Of a DNA stretch of 64,000 nucleotides, positions 60,999 to 64,000 are shown in pieces. The DNA is from Monosiga brevicollis MX1 (taxonomy: Eukaryota; Opisthokonta; Choanoflagellata; Craspedida; Salpingoecidae), in the NCBI RefSeq assembly GCF_000002865.3, contig NW_001865045.1:906777-970776 (forward strand). Direction: 5' to 3'. Under the pieces are notes generated by a model, which worked only from the letters and a program-made list of their open reading frames with translations, ran no database searches and had not been told where the DNA came from. A program made the translations under genes and the position numbers. The stretch's first letter is position 1; each line of letters opens with the position of its first letter.

Positions 60999-61131
60999 AT
61001 ACCAGCTCGATGTCCGGTTCTGCGGGACCAAGGACATGGTTGCTGACCTTCTCACCAAGCTGCTCAATGGACCGAGCCATCGTCGTTTGTGTGACATGCT
61101 CTTCCGTTCTCAGCTTGAAGGGGAGTATTAG
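60999..61131 (+). pseudogene. Ty1/copia polyprotein C-terminus (fragment)
   Basis: The frame YQLDVRFCGTKDMVADLLTK ... LEGEY ending TAG 61129-61131 matches the end of copia RNase H (V-x-T-K-D-x-x-A-D-x-x-T-K). Everything upstream is cut off by the ~300-bp repeat. Confidence 0.7.
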
Positions 61132-61350
61132 AGGCACAATCTGAGACGGTATACTTTATTTATTATTATACTTTACCACGTTGTGTGTCCTCTGGTACTT
61201 GATGTTGTCCCACCTTGTTGTGTAACATCTTGCTGTACCATCTTGGTGTATCATCTTGTTGTGGCATCTGTTGGTCCCAACAGATTGCTGATATCGCTTC
61301 CACCTGTCTTCAGTGTGATAGTCCATTCTCTGTCTCCACTGTGTGTGTGT
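61132..61350 (+). mobile_element. Probable copia LTR/3' end fragment
   Basis: AT- and T-rich sequence directly after the copia stop, ending in a short GT run (61338-61350) where repeat copy 2 begins. No second LTR copy is in the window to confirm it. Confidence 0.4.
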
Positions 61351-61543
61351 GTAATAATAAATTAGGTGTTTGAACCTCAGAGCCGAAAGCAAAGCTGTGC
61401 AACCCCGACATCAAAATCACGACGGCACGCAAAACAACACAAGAGAACAAGACATTTTCATCGGCTCCTATCATGCCGAGGAGTACAAGCGCGAAGAATT
61501 ACGCACATAGAAACAAAAATCGTACAAAACGACCAGGTATAAC

Positions 61544-61544
<1 letters not shown>
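61351..61544 (-). repeat. ~300-bp repeat copy 2 (truncated)
   Basis: The reverse complement of the last part of the repeat: from the TAATAATAAATTAGGTG tail through TTTGAACCTCAGAGCC to CCAGGTATAACCAT, where a (GT)n tract begins. The 5' part of the unit is missing. Confidence 0.85.

Positions 61545-61621
<77 letters not shown>
61544..61621. repeat. (GT)n microsatellite
   Basis: About 38 GT units between repeat copy 2 and the reverse-transcriptase sequence. Confidence 0.95.
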
Positions 61622-61623
<2 letters not shown>

Positions 61624-63090
61624 GGTCGCTCGTCCGCGACCCGGACCTGGCGGACGAAGCCTGGGCAAACCACGTCACGAACCGTCTGAACCGAGGTCAG
61701 ATTGCCAAAGCATTTGATGCCGACAAGGCTCGTGCCGTGATTGGTAATTCTGAGGTTCAGGCCGTGCGCGACCTCTTGGTACCGCCCGGGCTGACCCCGT
61801 ACATTGCTTCAACACCCGCCTCCACGTCTACACTGGCACCAGCCACGGCTGTGAACTCCCCAACCGTGTCCTTCACCAAGGGTGAGCTCCCCAAGGCGTT
61901 GGCGGCCACCAAGGGTGTCACCGACCCCTATGGTTGGTCTGGTGAGCTTCTTGCCTCCATCTACCGCATCAAGGAGCACTTCAGTCAAGTCTTGGGCCCA
62001 CGCCAGGATCCTACCAGCGACCCGACTGCTCCTTCTGATGGAGACGCGCCTCAGGGCCCCACCACCGCCACTGGAGGTCCTCAGGTTGCCTTAAACAAGA
62101 TCTTTCACCACATTGCCAACAACACCGTGCCCGAGTCGATTCGACATGCCCTTTGCTCCATCAACTACACTATCCTGGAGAAGGCCAATGGCAAGTTTCG
62201 ACCCGTGGGCACGGATTCCATCTTCAACAAGGTTGTCAACCGCGCTCTGCTCGAGCAACAGCAGCCCCATATTGCCCACTTGCTACAGGCCAGTCCAGAG
62301 CTGGCTGTCGGAGTCAAGGACGGCATTTCAGCAGCGGTTGGCATGGCCTTTGGTGAGCTTCAAGCCTGTGAGTCTACCCCGGGCTGGACTATGCTCTCCC
62401 TCGATTTCAAGAGTGCCTTCAACTACACCGACCGAGCACGGCTGCACGAGATTGTGGCCGACAAGGTCCCTGGCCTCTTGCGCGCCTTTGAACGACACTA
62501 TGCTCGACCCACTACCCACTGCATTGTCGACAAGTTCTTCAAGGTGATTGACATTGATGTTGGCCAAGGCATTGTGCAGGGCAACGAGCTATCGCCCTTC
62601 TTCTTTGCCCTGTACTCCTGTGAGGTCCTGGGTCTCCTCGACGCCAGCACTGACTACCGCTGCAAGATCATCAAATACCTCGACGACATTGTACTGATGG
62701 GTCCCGCGGAGGACGTGGCGGCCGACGTGGAGATTGTCAAGGCTCGTGCAGAGTCTGCTGGCCTTCATCTGCAGCCCAGTAAGAGCCGCCTCTACATGCC
62801 TCGCCACCATCCCGCTTCCATCACTGCTATCAAGTCTGTATTGCCAGATGCCATGCGCGAGACGGCCAACACGGGCATGACGGTCTTGGGATGAAGAAGC
62901 AGCTGAACGACAAGGCAAAGCACATTGCTGGCAAGCTCAATGACATGCTGACGACCGGTGTCTCGCTTCAGGCCCTCCTCACGGCCATGCAGTACGTGCC
63001 TAGCCTCATCAACCACCTCTACACGCTGCCCCCAAGTCTCACGTCGGGCTTGTCCGAGCTCTTGAACCGTGCTTGCAAGGACACCTTTGT
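61622..63090 (+). pseudogene. Reverse transcriptase of a non-LTR-type element, broken
   Basis: The coding sequence lacks a start and runs from about 61622. Motifs are KANGKFRPVGTDSIFNKVVN, LSLDFKSAFNYTDRARLHEI, IVQGNELSPFFFALYS and IIKYLDDIVLMG (catalytic YLDD), then AESAGLHLQPSKSRLY. The frame stops at 62892-62894 and continues one frame over as MKKQLNDKAKHIAGKL up to CKDTFV, where repeat copy 3 is inserted. Catalytic residues are intact, but the gene has a frameshift and an insertion and is a dead copy. The exact RT clade cannot be named by eye. Confidence 0.75.
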
Positions 63091-63388
63091 TGGATGTGAG
63101 CGTGCCGTGGTGTTCATTGTGTTTGTGCTGTGATGGCTTATACTTGTGATGTGTGACTGCCCTTTTGGGTGTCTTGTGTTTGAAATGGCCGTATCTCTGG
63201 TTATACTTGGTCGTTTTGTACGATTTTTGTTTCTATGTGTGTGATTCTTTGAGCTTGTACCTCTTGGCATGATAGAAGCCAATGAATGTGCCTTGTGCTC
63301 TTGTGTTGTTTTGCGTGCCGTCGTGATTTTGATGTCGGGGTTGCACAGCTTTGCTTCCAGCTCTGAGGTTCAAACACCTAATTTATTT
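63091..63388 (+). repeat. ~300-bp repeat copy 3, complete, with 8-bp target duplication
   Basis: Begins TGGATGTGAGCGTGCC and ends CACCTAATTTATTT. ACCTTTGT flanks it on both sides (63083-63090 and 63389-63396). Removing the unit and one duplicate rejoins the RT frame. It is therefore a discrete inserted unit, either a SINE-like retroposon or the 5'-truncated 3' end of a LINE. Confidence 0.88.
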
Positions 63389-63897
63389 ACCTTTGTCAAA
63401 GCCTTTTTTGCCAAGGTGAACCTGTCTGCACCAGCTGGAGCTGAAGGTCATGACGTTACGCTGGAACAGCTCCTTGAGGCTCGCATCTTCACACGGGCCA
63501 ACACCGGGGGCTTTGGCCTGCACGACTTGGTTGAGCGCGGTCCGGTGGCTTATGTCTGCAACATGGCCAAGCTGGCCACTCGCTACCCTCGGGTCTACGA
63601 TCGGCTCTTGGAGGATGCATCGAGGGCTGCCGACTTTGAGGTCCACGTGCAGCGAGCTGGCTTCCAGATGGCCACGGTCAAGGACGCGGCGACCCAGCGA
63701 CCAGCTGAGATCATTGCCCTCCGCTCCAAGGCGGCACTGGACGACCTGATGGCCAAGTGTGCGCTGGACCTGCAGCAGGCATATCTGGCCTCACGCGAGT
63801 GGGGCGTCAGCACTGTCTTGACCATGCGGGGTCGGGACAAGTTGCGTCGCTTGAGCGACACGACCTTTGCCATTGCGGTCGTGTCCATGATGGGTTT
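63389..63897 (+). pseudogene. Reverse-transcriptase element, C-terminal segment
   Basis: Continues the RT frame after repeat copy 3: TFVKAFFAKVNLSAPAGAEG, LEQLLEARIFTRANTGGFGL, then helical sequence to AVVSMMGLN, where repeat copy 4 interrupts it. The GGFGL motif is the usual LPxxxGGLGL-type marker downstream of the RT domain. Confidence 0.65.
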
Positions 63898-64000
63898 AAA
63901 TAAATTAGGTGTTTGAACCTCAGAGCCGAAAGCAAAGCTGTGCAACCCCGACATCAAAATCACGACGGCACGCAAAACAACACAAGAGAACAAGACATTT
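63898..64000 (-). repeat. ~300-bp repeat copy 4 (runs off the window)
   Basis: The reverse complement of the 3' end of the unit, from AAATAAATTAGGTGTTTG to the right edge, near-identical to 61358-61458. Confidence 0.88.

Larger units (their letters stand above)
58501..61000 (+). repeat. ~300-bp repeat copy 1, split by a DDE transposon
   Basis: Positions 58501-58697 and 60897-61000 together match the intact copy at 63091-63388 almost base for base, starting TGGATGTGAGCG and ending GTTCAAACACCTAATT. The interruption is the transposon at 58698-60896. The copy is followed by a copia fragment. Confidence 0.85.

Overview
The window looks like nuclear DNA of a choanoflagellate such as Monosiga. This is an inference from three things: intron-rich genes with short GT-AG introns and a moderately high GC content, animal-like signalling and trafficking proteins (a tyrosine phosphatase with a PTB domain, PX-AGC kinase, SERGEF, COG1, VPS13, TTC17), and unusual domain combinations. 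No rRNA, tRNA or CRISPR array was recognised.

Layout. Positions 1-2796 (+) hold the 3' part of a PTP-UIM-PTB gene. 2849-11990 (-) is a VPS13/chorein-type lipid-transfer gene. 12726-14426 (-) is BUD23, head-to-head with COG1 (14829-20274, +). 20573-27736 (-) is a TTC17-like secretory-pathway protein carrying five EGF-like repeats, head-to-head with SERGEF (28467-30269, +). 30547-32060 (-) is a YchF/OLA1 ATPase with a presequence-like N-terminus, head-to-head with an unknown proline-rich gene (32408-33383, +). 34170-35414 (-) is an RluA-type pseudouridine synthase and 35460-36005 (-) a doubtful small membrane protein. 36294-38727 (-) is an SLC2A13-like sugar/inositol transporter, divergent from an SGK3-like PX kinase (39644-42238, +) across an assembly gap (39264-39371). 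42679-45922 (-) is a REX1-type exonuclease with CCCH, RRM-like and zinc-ribbon modules, divergent from a xanthine dehydrogenase/aldehyde oxidase family gene (46349-52750, +). 53249 to about 57944 (-) is a DH-PH-RA-RhoGAP gene.

From about 58.0 kb to the end is a nested mobile-element cluster. It holds a DDE transposon (58698-60896) with perfect 159-bp inverted repeats, inserted in a ~300-bp repeat; a Ty1/copia 3' fragment; a broken reverse-transcriptase gene; and three further copies of the ~300-bp repeat. One of these copies splits the RT gene with an 8-bp target duplication.

The genes alternate in head-to-head and tail-to-tail pairs with short spacers. They do not form one pathway, but a membrane-traffic theme recurs (VPS13, COG1, SERGEF, TTC17, PX kinase), alongside RNA-modifying enzymes (BUD23, pseudouridine synthase, REX1). 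Exon joins quoted below were read by eye from splice consensus and reading frame. Those of BUD23, SERGEF, OLA1 and the PX kinase are worked out exon by exon; the large genes are given as spans.
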